DNA of 21,877 bases from an uncultured Collinsella sp. (lineage in GTDB: Bacteria > Actinomycetota > Coriobacteriia > Coriobacteriales > Coriobacteriaceae), in NCBI GenBank assembly GCA_900547855.1, contig URIK01000011.1, positions 1 through 21,877 of the forward strand. The letters are read 5' to 3'. Shown here one piece after another: positions 1 to 6,679 of this stretch. The notes below the pieces were generated by a model. That model searched no databases and was not told where the DNA came from. It saw only the letters and a list, made by a program, of their open reading frames with translations. Position 1 is the first letter of the stretch; every line of letters starts with the position of its first letter. The position numbers were made by a program, and so were the translations under genes.

Positions 1-27
1 GCAGCGTCAGATGTGTATAAGAGACAG
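1..27. other. Nextera/Tn5 adapter remnant (not genomic)
   Basis: The first 27 bases match the end of the Illumina Nextera read-1 adapter, and bases 9-27 are the 19-base Tn5 mosaic end. This is library DNA left at the contig end. It has no biological role here and it interrupts the ABC transporter gene that should continue to the left. A plus-strand frame opening at 11 would begin with the peptide MCIRDS, a familiar sign of this adapter in translated databases. Confidence 0.97.
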
Positions 28-1504
28 CGCCACGCTCGCCCACCATGGTGTCAAAGCCACGGGGCAGGCGGTCGATAAACTCAGTCGCATTAGCCAAGCG
101 AGCCGCCTCGCGGATCTGCTCGTCGGTGGCGTCGGGGCGTCCGTAGGCGATATTCTCGCGAATGGAGCGATGGAACAGCAGCGCCTCCTGCGGCACGTAG
201 GCAACCTGGCGGCGCAGGCTCTGCTGCGTGCAGCGCGAGACGTCCTGGCCGTCCACGAGCACGCGGCCGCCCTGTACATCGTCCAGGCGCAACAACAACT
301 TGGTGAGCGTCGTCTTGCCCGAGCCCGATTTGCCTACCAGGCCCACGCGCTGGCCCGCCGCCACGTGAAGCGTCAGGTCGTCGAACACGTTCTCGCCCGC
401 CGCAGCGTCACGATATGCAAAGCTCAGGTGCTCAAAATCAATCGCGCCCTCGGTCACTTTGAGCTCAGGGGCGTCCGGATCGTCTGCCACCAAACGTGGC
501 TCGTCCAGCACGCGCGTCATCTCGGCCGCATCGCCCAGCGCGCGGTTAATGCGCTGCATCATGGAGCTTACGTAGTTCAGGCGCATGGTGAGGTTATAGG
601 TGTAGGTAAAGATCATGACGAGCGAGCCGGCCGAGATGCCAAACCACGCGTTGCCGCCCGCCACGAACACACTCACCACGGCCATGGTGATGACGATAAG
701 ACCCGAGGTCGTAAAGTTGCGCTGCATCATGGCGTGCATCGAGACCGTCTCGGCATCGCGCGCGGCACGATCGGCGGCGTCGAACAGATCGCGTTCAAAG
801 TCCTCGCGCCCGCAAGTCTTGACGGCCAAGATGTTCGTGACCGCGTCGGAGAGTACGCCCGAGAGCTTGTTCTGCGCGGCGGACGTCGCGGCCGAAAGCG
901 GCATGATGCGCTTATACATAAGCCAGACAAACGCGATGTAGACGACCATGATGCACACTAGGATCACGGTAAACGTCGGCACCACCGGAGCGAGTGCGGC
1001 CACGGTGCAGATGACCGAGGTGATGGTGGGGATGAGCGAATACACCGTCACGTCGACCAGACCCGTGTAGCCGCTCATAAAACGGCTTGTCTGGCTCACA
1101 AGCGATCCGCCAAAGCGGCTGGTGTGAAATGTCATGGATTGGTTGGAGAGCGTGTCGAAGCATAGACGCGCCAGGTGATAGTTGCCCGCAATCTCAAGCT
1201 TGTAGACGGTGTAGTCTTGCAGTTTGGAGAGGATCTGACCCACCAGGTTAACGAGTACGAGCGCCAGGATATAGGGGCCGAAGACCTCAAACACCTGGTC
1301 GCCCACCACGGGAGCGGCTTGAACGCGGTCGACAATAAGGGCCATCACATAGGTATTGGCAAACGTCAGCAAAAAGATGTAGCCCGCCGACGAGAGCACC
1401 GAGAGAAAGACAATCAGCGGCTGCGTGCGCGTGACGTCCCAAAAACGCTGCAGCGTGCGACGCACGGTGGAGCGGCTGAGCGGGCTGGTGCTTCTCTGGG
1501 ACAT
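28..1504 (-). CDS. ABC exporter, fused membrane and ATPase domains (3' truncated)
   Basis: This is a half-transporter of the ABC exporter type (MsbA/multidrug/lipid-A-like). An N-terminal six-helix membrane domain spans roughly residues 20-310, followed by a nucleotide-binding domain. Walker A reads GKSGSGKT at residues 391-398 (catalytic Lys397), and the Q-loop YVPQEALLF has Gln439. The frame ends after 492 residues in DTMVGERG, just short of the LSGGQ signature, so Walker B and the H-loop are missing because the contig was cut at the adapter. The ATG at 1504 follows a GAAAGGAAG ribosome site. The substrate cannot be inferred. Many such exporters are heterodimers, and a partner gene could lie beyond the contig end on the left; none lies upstream, where rmuC sits. 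Confidence 0.93.
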
Positions 1505-1579
1505 GGGCTTCCTTTCGCGTCTGATAGGGCGAAACGCCATTGTTGCACACTAAAGCGCACTTCAGGCAAGCGCGATGCG

Positions 1580-1616
1580 AAAAGCAGCGGGGCACCCGCG
1601 TTTACGCCGGCGCCCC
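1580..1616 (-). terminator. Probable intrinsic terminator after rmuC
   Basis: On the minus strand, bases 1616-1605 pair with 1600-1589. The stem is GC-rich with one mismatch, one G-U pair and a four-base loop. A short run of four T lies five bases beyond the stem. It sits between the rmuC stop and the ABC exporter start, so it probably separates the two transcripts. The T-run is short and displaced, so strength is uncertain. Confidence 0.5.
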
Positions 1617-1631
1617 ACCGTCTTGTTGCAA

Positions 1632-2987
1632 TTAGTCCTCGTCTTTTTGGTCTGCGAGCAGCTCCACGGACGTAAGCCCCAAAATCTCGTCGGCCTCCTC
1701 GGCATCTTCCAGCACGTCAATGTCCTTGAGCTTGCGCTCCATGACGTTGGTGCGCGTGGTGATGATGCCCTCGACCGTTTTGCCCGCGGTCTCGATCTGC
1801 TGCTGGGCGCGGCGCAGCGCCTTTTGATAGCGCGGCAGCTCGGCCTTGACGGCGGAGAGCACGCGCAGCACGTCGTCGGTACGTTTTTGCAACTTAAACG
1901 TCTGATAGCTCATCTGCAGACTGTTGAGGATGGCCGCCATGGTGCTGGGACCGGCTACGTTGACGTGATAGTCGCGGCCCAGGGTCTCGATAAGCCCGGG
2001 GCGGCTGACGACCTCGGCGTACAGTCCTTCAAACGGCACGAACATGATGCCAAAGTTGGTCGTTGCCGGCACACTCAGGTACTTTTCGCAGATGTCCTTT
2101 GCCTCGCGTTTCACCATCATATCGAGCGTCTTGCGCGCTGCGGCAACGGCCTCCGCATCGCCCGACTCCTGGGCGTCGATCAGATGCTCGTACGCGTCGC
2201 CCGGGAATTTGGAATCGATCGGCAGCAGCACGGGATCGCCCTCGTCTACCGGCAGCTTGACGGCAAACTCAACGCGCTCCGAGGCACCGGGCTTGGTGGC
2301 GACGTTTTCCAGATACTGGTCGGGTGTAAGGATGTCCGCCAGAATTGCACCCAGCTGCACCTCGCCCAAAATGCCGCGCGCTTTTACATTGCCCAGCACA
2401 CGCTTGAGGTCGCCTACGCCGGTGGCGATAGATTGCATATCGCCCAGGCCCTTATACACGGCCTCGAGCTGGTCGCTCACCTGCTTAAACGATGCCGACA
2501 GTCGGTCGTTGAGCGTGCGGGAGAGCTTCTCGTCCACCGTCGCGCGCATCTGATCGAGCTGCACGTTGTTGTCTTTGCGGATGGCGCCCAGCTGAGCATC
2601 GACCGTCTCGCGCACCTTGTCCAGGCGATGCTCGATGCCCTCGCGATTGGCGCCGAGCTGTTGGGCCGTCTCGCGGCGCAGGTCATCCATCCGGTCACCA
2701 GCTTGCGAGAACTCGCGTGCGATGGTCAGGTAACGTTGCTGCTCCACGGCCGCATCGGTCGTCTGCTGCTGCGCGATGGCATTGGCCGTGCGGCGAGTTT
2801 CGGCCAGCGCGACGTTCAGGGCATCGAGCGCGTTGTTAGCCTGCTCGAGTGCTGCCAGCGTTTCCGCGCCACCGTCGCCACGCTCCCGCAACTCGGCACG
2901 CAGGCTCTTGAGCTGAAGGGCGCAAGCCGCAGCAACCCCCACCGCCACCAAGGCGATCGCAACAAGCACAATATCAATAGCAGACAT
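1632..2987 (-). CDS. rmuC: DNA recombination protein RmuC
   Basis: RmuC-family protein of 451 residues. In E. coli rmuC limits recombination at inverted repeats; the domain has a restriction-endonuclease-like fold and its biochemical activity is poorly defined. Residues 4-24 form one membrane segment, followed by a long heptad-rich coiled coil to about residue 190. The RmuC domain then shows LGEVQLGAILADIL, DSKFPGDAYEHLIDA, FEGLYAEVV and PSTMAAILNSLQ, all at expected places. The ATG at 2987 is preferred because GGAG lies six bases upstream and the membrane helix then starts at the N-terminus; an upstream in-frame start at 3020 lacks that. It starts 51 bases after the HTH gene ends, so it may receive readthrough. 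An RmuC linked to inverted-repeat stability is notable in a window with three large inverted repeats, but no functional link is shown. Confidence 0.92.
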   Translation of the reverse strand: MSAIDIVLVAIALVAVGVAAACALQLKSLRAELRERGDGGAETLAALEQANNALDALNVALAETRRTANAIAQQQTTDAAVEQQRYLTIAREFSQAGDRMDDLRRETAQQLGANREGIEHRLDKVRETVDAQLGAIRKDNNVQLDQMRATVDEKLSRTLNDRLSASFKQVSDQLEAVYKGLGDMQSIATGVGDLKRVLGNVKARGILGEVQLGAILADILTPDQYLENVATKPGASERVEFAVKLPVDEGDPVLLPIDSKFPGDAYEHLIDAQESGDAEAVAAARKTLDMMVKREAKDICEKYLSVPATTNFGIMFVPFEGLYAEVVSRPGLIETLGRDYHVNVAGPSTMAAILNSLQMSYQTFKLQKRTDDVLRVLSAVKAELPRYQKALRRAQQQIETAGKTVEGIITTRTNVMERKLKDIDVLEDAEEADEILGLTSVELLADQKDED

Positions 2988-3038
2988 AATCTCCGCCCAA
3001 CAAACCCAATCGAGCACCAATCAAAACCGCGATCAATC

Positions 3039-3602
3039 TTACCCCGCCACACACACCGGGCGCCCGGCCCCTTCTTGGGTGCCCCTCTCCTCCGCATATT
3101 CCATAATGCGGCGCGCCGTTTTCCTGCTCACCTTTGAGTCATCGCCGGCCAAGTATGCGTATACGTTTCCTTTATTCAGGCGCAGAGCACGGCAGAGGCC
3201 ATAGCGCGTTACACCCGATTCCTCCAATGCTTCCAGCGTTTTCTTTCTCATCAGGGCGTTCACCCTTCTATCGGCCGCCGGCTTTTCCTTCACCGCTCTA
3301 TACGCACGCCAAACGTTGGCATAACGATTTGGGAGCTCACTTTTGGCGCATAGAGACGCCATGCTACCCGCTTGACCGTACAAGGATAAAACGTCTCGGT
3401 AATCCCGTTCCATCCACGAGCCCTCGGATAAACCCAGAACGTATTCGGCTTTTCCTTGCGCCAAAGCGAGCAAAAACAGAGGCTCCGCCACGCGCGGCGC
3501 ATCCGTCGTCGCCTGCTCAACCAATTTTCTAAAACTCAGCGACCGCTGTCCGGATAGCTCTCGGCAATAGCCTTTTAAGAATCCCTCAAAGGTCAGATTC
3601 AA
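3039..3602 (-). CDS. HTH protein paired with nucleotidyltransferase-like gene
   Basis: An unnamed 187-residue protein. The C-terminal part (about residues 118-171) reads as a helix-turn-helix: SGVTRYGLCRALRLNKGNVY followed by a basic helix with SRKTARRIMEYA. The first 110 residues are helical with no motif I recognise. The start is a TTG at 3602 that overlaps the TGA of the upstream gene by four bases (TTGA) and is preceded by AAGGAGG at seven bases, an almost ideal ribosome site, so the two genes are translationally coupled. A longer reading frame to 3722 lies inside the upstream gene and is rejected. Pairing with a nucleotidyltransferase-fold protein suggests an antitoxin/repressor, by analogy with AbiEi-AbiEii. 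The order here is the reverse of AbiE. Function is inferred from context only. Confidence 0.8.
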   Translation of the reverse strand: MNLTFEGFLKGYCRELSGQRSLSFRKLVEQATTDAPRVAEPLFLLALAQGKAEYVLGLSEGSWMERDYRDVLSLYGQAGSMASLCAKSELPNRYANVWRAYRAVKEKPAADRRVNALMRKKTLEALEESGVTRYGLCRALRLNKGNVYAYLAGDDSKVSRKTARRIMEYAEERGTQEGAGRPVCVAG

Positions 3603-4129
3603 CCGAGCACCTCCTTTTTGTATTGCCTGTATGCACAGACCATCTCTTGATAACTCCGCTCCGAAGGCGACGACGCCAGCGCCTCTCCCTCGTCGAATAT
3701 AAGCCGTTCGAGCAACCCCCAATCAAGTCGGTCGACGAATGCCTGACTATGAAGATCGATGATGTCGTTCGGACGACAGGCATAGAGCTTCATTACCGCC
3801 AGGTCCTCCAAGGATGGCGTAAAGTACCTGATAAAACGCGCCCCAATATCCAAGGGAATCAAACGATCTTCGTAATTGAACGGCATCTGATTACAATATG
3901 CCACCGCCATACCATTCACCTCGGGGTATCGAGCTATGATCTCGCGGAGGCACCTATCTGCCTCAAACACATCAATGTCATGTGTAATCGAACGATTCGT
4001 CACATCGTTTAGCATGAAGGCGCTTCCTCCCACCAATACAACGTTCGGCCTGTCGTCTCTTGGACCTATTTCCAGCTCCGCCTCTTCGTCAATGCCCAAA
4101 AGAGTCTGTTCTAAATCCTGCTTATACAT
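3599..4129 (-). CDS. Nucleotidyltransferase-fold protein (AbiEii/DUF6036-like), putative toxin
   Basis: A 176-residue protein with the hallmarks of the minimal nucleotidyltransferase fold: VGGSAFML at residues 33-40, then R-S-I-T-H-DID at 46-53 carrying the two acidic metal ligands. The later segment DLAVMKLYACRPNDIIDL (about 109-126) is characteristic of AbiEii-like and DUF6036 proteins. Such proteins transfer a nucleotide to RNA or protein; several are toxins of abortive-infection or toxin-antitoxin pairs. The target cannot be read from sequence. It overlaps the HTH gene by four bases. The 123 bases upstream are AT-rich with TATTAT-like boxes but no convincing -35. The local composition is visibly richer in A+T than the flanking genes, which fits horizontal acquisition. 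A non-toxic housekeeping role cannot be excluded. Confidence 0.82.
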   Translation of the reverse strand: MYKQDLEQTLLGIDEEAELEIGPRDDRPNVVLVGGSAFMLNDVTNRSITHDIDVFEADRCLREIIARYPEVNGMAVAYCNQMPFNYEDRLIPLDIGARFIRYFTPSLEDLAVMKLYACRPNDIIDLHSQAFVDRLDWGLLERLIFDEGEALASSPSERSYQEMVCAYRQYKKEVLG

Positions 4130-4252
4130 AACAAATCCTATTATTATTCATCTTCAATAATACTATTAAGTCGCATGACAGGACCCACAGGATGCGAGGA
4201 TTCTACTCATGGCGATAATCCCTACACCCTAGAAGTCCTAATGTGACAAACG

Positions 4253-4687
4253 CTAACTCTCCCAGCCGGCGCGGATTGTTGTTATGACATCGCCTAGGCG
4301 CTGGCCGAGGGCTGACAGATGTTGGAGCACCTCGTTGGGCGATGCGCCGTTGAGGATGCACGTGAGGGCATACGACGCCAGAAAGATGGCCGCAAGCCCT
4401 AACGGGATGAGCACGATCATCGCCAATATGCGCAAGCGCTGGCCCACACGGCGACGACGCGCACGACGCTTGTCGAACGCGAGCTCCTGCGCATATGAAT
4501 CTTGCTGTACGGAATAGGCCTCTGGCGCCGATTTACACCCGGGCACAGCTGCAGGTACAGCAGCGGGCACGACATTTTGCGCAAAGGGCTGGGCTGCCGC
4601 CCCTTGCATTTGCATCTCTATAAGCCGTTGCTGTTGGCGCAACATGCGCTCGGCTTGTTGCTGCGGAGTCTCAAGAAACAGATCCAT
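4253..4687 (-). CDS. Small single-pass membrane protein, unknown function
   Basis: I do not recognise this 144-residue protein. The N-terminus is glutamine- and methionine-rich and helical (residues 8-30), followed by an Ala/Pro/Val linker (30-50), a dense basic patch DKRRARRRR (72-80), one membrane helix at about 86-111, and a short amphipathic tail. The basic patch before the helix predicts that the N-terminal part is cytoplasmic. The ATG at 4687 is chosen because GGAGG lies five bases upstream; a TTG at 4699 would place that ribosome site inside the coding sequence. No terminator is evident after the stop and the putative toxin gene follows 123 bases later. Confidence 0.7.
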   Translation of the reverse strand: MDLFLETPQQQAERMLRQQQRLIEMQMQGAAAQPFAQNVVPAAVPAAVPGCKSAPEAYSVQQDSYAQELAFDKRRARRRRVGQRLRILAMIVLIPLGLAAIFLASYALTCILNGASPNEVLQHLSALGQRLGDVITTIRAGWES

Positions 4688-4940
4688 GCTGGCCTCCAAA
4701 ATCGGAGCATTCGACGCTTACGACCAGCATCCCGCACCGCCATGACCGCGACAACGCAATCGCCGGCAATAGCCACAAAGTTTCTTCTGCTCAAAAGCTG
4801 TCGAAAAGCTCAACAACTCCCCTACCAGCACTTTCTCTGAGCTTTTTTCGCCAACAATCTTTTGGCCTTCCACCCTTACGCCAACTGACCAAAATCTAAC
4901 CAATAGCTTGACGAAAATTGTGGAGACCGGGACCCCACAC
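4688..4940. other. Intergenic stretch, no gene recognised
   Basis: No convincing gene here. A minus-strand open frame (5014-4718, 98 codons) crosses it but has no good ribosome site and runs into the terminator and repeat element at 4941-5103, so I do not call it. The stretch is A/T-richer than its surroundings on the minus-strand transcript. It contains short GAGCTTTT/AAAAGCTC inverted repeats at about 4788-4841. It presumably holds the promoter of the membrane protein gene starting at 4687, but I cannot place it. Confidence 0.5.
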
Positions 4941-4968
4941 AAAAAGTGCCGCCCCAAAGGGGCGGCAC
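4941..4968 (-). terminator. Intrinsic terminator, part of repeat element A
   Basis: A perfect 10-base stem, GTGCCGCCCC with GGGGCGGCAC, encloses a three-base loop (4946-4968). On the minus strand it is followed by five T (4945-4941). It should end transcripts of the membrane-protein gene at 5121-5753, about 150 bases after its stop. The same hairpin recurs at 5845-5868. Confidence 0.85.
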
Positions 4969-5103
4969 ACAAACTTATTATCAGCTTTTCTGTAACGAGC
5001 ATGCGACGACTCAACGCCGGGGCGCAGGGCGGGGAAACCTTTGCCTCGCGCGACCCTGCGAAGCCGTGAGCGAGAGGGGAAGGTTTCCCCGCCCTGCGCC
5101 CCG
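4941..5103 (-). repeat. Structured dispersed element, copy A
   Basis: Read on the minus strand after the stop at 5121, the element contains an 86-base long hairpin (5018-5103), a 49-base linker (4969-5017) and the terminator hairpin (4946-4968). The long hairpin pairs 28 of 29 positions (5018-5046 with 5103-5075); one pair is G-U and one position is a G/G mismatch. The unpaired centre includes 5049-5074, identical to 5950-5975 in copy B. The linker is nearly identical to copy B. It is either a 3' untranslated RNA structure or a non-autonomous repeated DNA element. No transposase is linked to it. Confidence 0.85.
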
Positions 5104-5120
5104 TGGTCGGTGAGAACAGA

Positions 5121-5753
5121 CTACATGCCCGCGAGACCGCGGGCGGCGGTGGCGCACATAAATGCCAAGACGAGAATCACGAGCGACCCGGCGATGTCTG
5201 CCAGCACGCCCATTACGCGGCGCTCAAACAGCCAACTCTCAAAGTGCGGGGCGACGTTGCGCCAAACACGCCACAGCAAGATGCCCATACCGATGACGCC
5301 CGGGATATTGAGCAGTAGGATCTCGGAGCACAAAAGACCGATCAGGTTGCCGGCAACAAAACCAGCATCGCCCTCGCAGTATTTGCGGTAGACCATATAC
5401 AGCATGTACGCCACAAACGGCTGCAAGCACGCAGAAATAAACGTAACCACCATCGAGGGCTCCTGCGAAAAGACCTCGGTGAGCTTATCCACGCTCGTGG
5501 CATCCTTAGAGGCCAGGAACAGGCCAATGACCACCACAGGCACCACGCCCAAGATGACCTCGACCATCGTAAACAGCTTGGCGGTCAAGTCCTCACTAGC
5601 CGAATTCAAATGGGGCGCCCACTCAGGATGAGCATGCGCACCGACCTTCTTGCCCTTCTCAGCACGATTGGCCTTTTCACCCTCGGCAACCCGACGACCA
5701 GGATCCTTGCGAGTTCCCGCCGCAGCAACCCGAGCCCGAGACTTCTTACCCAT
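5121..5753 (-). CDS. Multi-pass membrane protein, unknown function
   Basis: I do not recognise this 210-residue protein. The first 48 residues are strongly basic (GKKSRARVAA, RKDPGRRVAEGEKANRAEKG) and should be cytoplasmic. About four membrane helices follow at 63-81, 101-121, 131-160 (perhaps two short ones) and 183-203. No catalytic motif is visible. The ATG at 5753 has GAGG eight bases upstream; a start three codons earlier is less well placed. The gene is bracketed by the two copies of the structured repeat (4941-5103 and 5839-6004) in the same orientation, so recombination between them could remove it as a cassette. Confidence 0.72.
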   Translation of the reverse strand: MGKKSRARVAAAGTRKDPGRRVAEGEKANRAEKGKKVGAHAHPEWAPHLNSASEDLTAKLFTMVEVILGVVPVVVIGLFLASKDATSVDKLTEVFSQEPSMVVTFISACLQPFVAYMLYMVYRKYCEGDAGFVAGNLIGLLCSEILLLNIPGVIGMGILLWRVWRNVAPHFESWLFERRVMGVLADIAGSLVILVLAFMCATAARGLAGM

Positions 5754-5838
5754 AACCAACACCTCACAAGAGGAAACGAATAGCCAACGCTACCCAGTGT
5801 ACCCTCTAAGCAACGTCACCGCCCCAACCGGCCCCCAC

Positions 5839-5880
5839 AAAAACGTGCCGCCCCATAAGGGGCGGCACACAAACTTTTTT
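5839..5880. terminator. Bidirectional intrinsic terminator, part of repeat element B
   Basis: The stem GTGCCGCCCC / GGGGCGGCAC (5845-5868) has loop ATAA. On the minus strand it is followed within one base by five T (complement of 5839-5843). On the plus strand six T follow at 5875-5880. It most likely ends the rubrerythrin transcript on the minus strand. Confidence 0.85.
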
Positions 5881-6004
5881 ATCAGCTTTTCTGTAGCGAG
5901 CACGCGACGACCCAAAGCGGGCCGGGAGGGCCGGACTACCTTCCCTCAACGCGACCCTGCGAAGCCGTGAGCGAGGAGGGAAGGTAGTCCGGCCCTCCCG
6001 GCCC
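5839..6004 (-). repeat. Structured dispersed element, copy B
   Basis: Same architecture as copy A: terminator hairpin (5845-5868), 50-base linker (5869-5918), then an 86-base hairpin (5919-6004) with 29 perfect pairs (5919-5947 with 6004-5976). The hairpin aligns to copy A without gaps at a constant offset of 901 bases. The central 26 bases are identical, while 11 of 29 stem pairs differ from copy A at both bases yet still pair. It lies 21 bases beyond the rubrerythrin stop. Confidence 0.87.
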
Positions 6005-6025
6005 AGCTCACGCTAGCGCCAAGCG

Positions 6026-6565
6026 CTAGTAGTTCACCACCTGCTCCTCAAAGTACGCCTTGGGGTGGTTACACACCGGGCACACCTCAGGCGCCTCGGC
6101 ACCAACGTGCAGGTGCCCGCAGTTCAGGCACTTCCATACCTTCACGCCCTCACGCTCAAACACCTCGCCCGACTCGATGCGCTCGACGAGTTTGTTGTAG
6201 CGCTCCTCGTGGGCCTTCTCGACGGCGGCGACACCACGGAACTTCTCGGCGACCTCGGCAAAGCCCTCCTCCTCGGCGGTCTTGGCGAACTCGTCGTACA
6301 TCGTGGTCCACTCGTAGTTCTCGCCCGCGGCGGCGTCGCGCAGGTTGTCCAGAGTGCCCGGAACGGCGCCGTCGTGCAGATACTTAAACCACAGCTTGGC
6401 GTGCTCGGACTCGTTGCCCGCCGTCTCGGCAAAGATATTCGAAATCTGAACGTAGCCATCCTTCTTGGCCTTAGATGCGTAGTAGCGATACTTGGTGTGT
6501 GCCTGGGACTCACCGGCAAAAGCGGTCTCGAGGTTCTTCTTGGTTTGGGAATTCTCAAAATCCAT
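6026..6565 (-). CDS. rbr: Rubrerythrin
   Basis: Classical two-domain rubrerythrin of 179 residues, a non-haem diiron peroxidase that reduces hydrogen peroxide in the cytoplasm of anaerobes. The ferritin-like domain carries Glu19 and two ExxH motifs (Glu52-His55 and Glu116-His119). The C-terminal rubredoxin domain binds one iron through Cys146, Cys149, Cys162 and Cys165 (CLNC and CPVC). Length and order match the family. The ATG at 6565 is chosen because residues before it are not conserved and GAAGGGAAG lies upstream. The gene follows the MutY-like gene by 114 bases with no terminator seen between them. It ends in structured element B. An oxidative-stress role is well established for the family. 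Confidence 0.97.
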   Translation of the reverse strand: MDFENSQTKKNLETAFAGESQAHTKYRYYASKAKKDGYVQISNIFAETAGNESEHAKLWFKYLHDGAVPGTLDNLRDAAAGENYEWTTMYDEFAKTAEEEGFAEVAEKFRGVAAVEKAHEERYNKLVERIESGEVFEREGVKVWKCLNCGHLHVGAEAPEVCPVCNHPKAYFEEQVVNY

Positions 6566-6679
6566 AGGTGTACTTCCCTTCAACACGTGCCGCCCATAGG
6601 CTTTGAGCGACCTTGTCTTTAGGATGCCCTCAAGCCGCGAATTTAAACCTTACAATCCCGTTCTTCAGATTTGAGCGGG

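Noticed and set aside
11..961. Plus-strand open frame of 316 codons beginning with MCIRDS
   Set aside because: It starts inside the adapter and is antisense to the ABC exporter, whose motifs are clear on the minus strand.
1575..3137. Plus-strand open frame of 520 codons
   Set aside because: It mirrors rmuC on the opposite strand. The minus strand has all RmuC motifs; long antisense frames are common in GC-rich DNA.
3603..3722. Longer start for the HTH gene at 3722
   Set aside because: The extension lies wholly within the upstream nucleotidyltransferase gene, and AAGGAGG sits exactly before the TTG at 3602.
4718..5014. Minus-strand frame of 98 codons
   Set aside because: It begins inside element A, crosses its terminator hairpin and has no good ribosome site. 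A small protein in its second half cannot be wholly excluded.
4941..6004. CRISPR array, IS element or classical REP sequence
   Set aside because: There are only two copies 900 bases apart, no short regular repeat-spacer pattern and no transposase. REP elements conserve their arms, whereas here the arms are the variable part.
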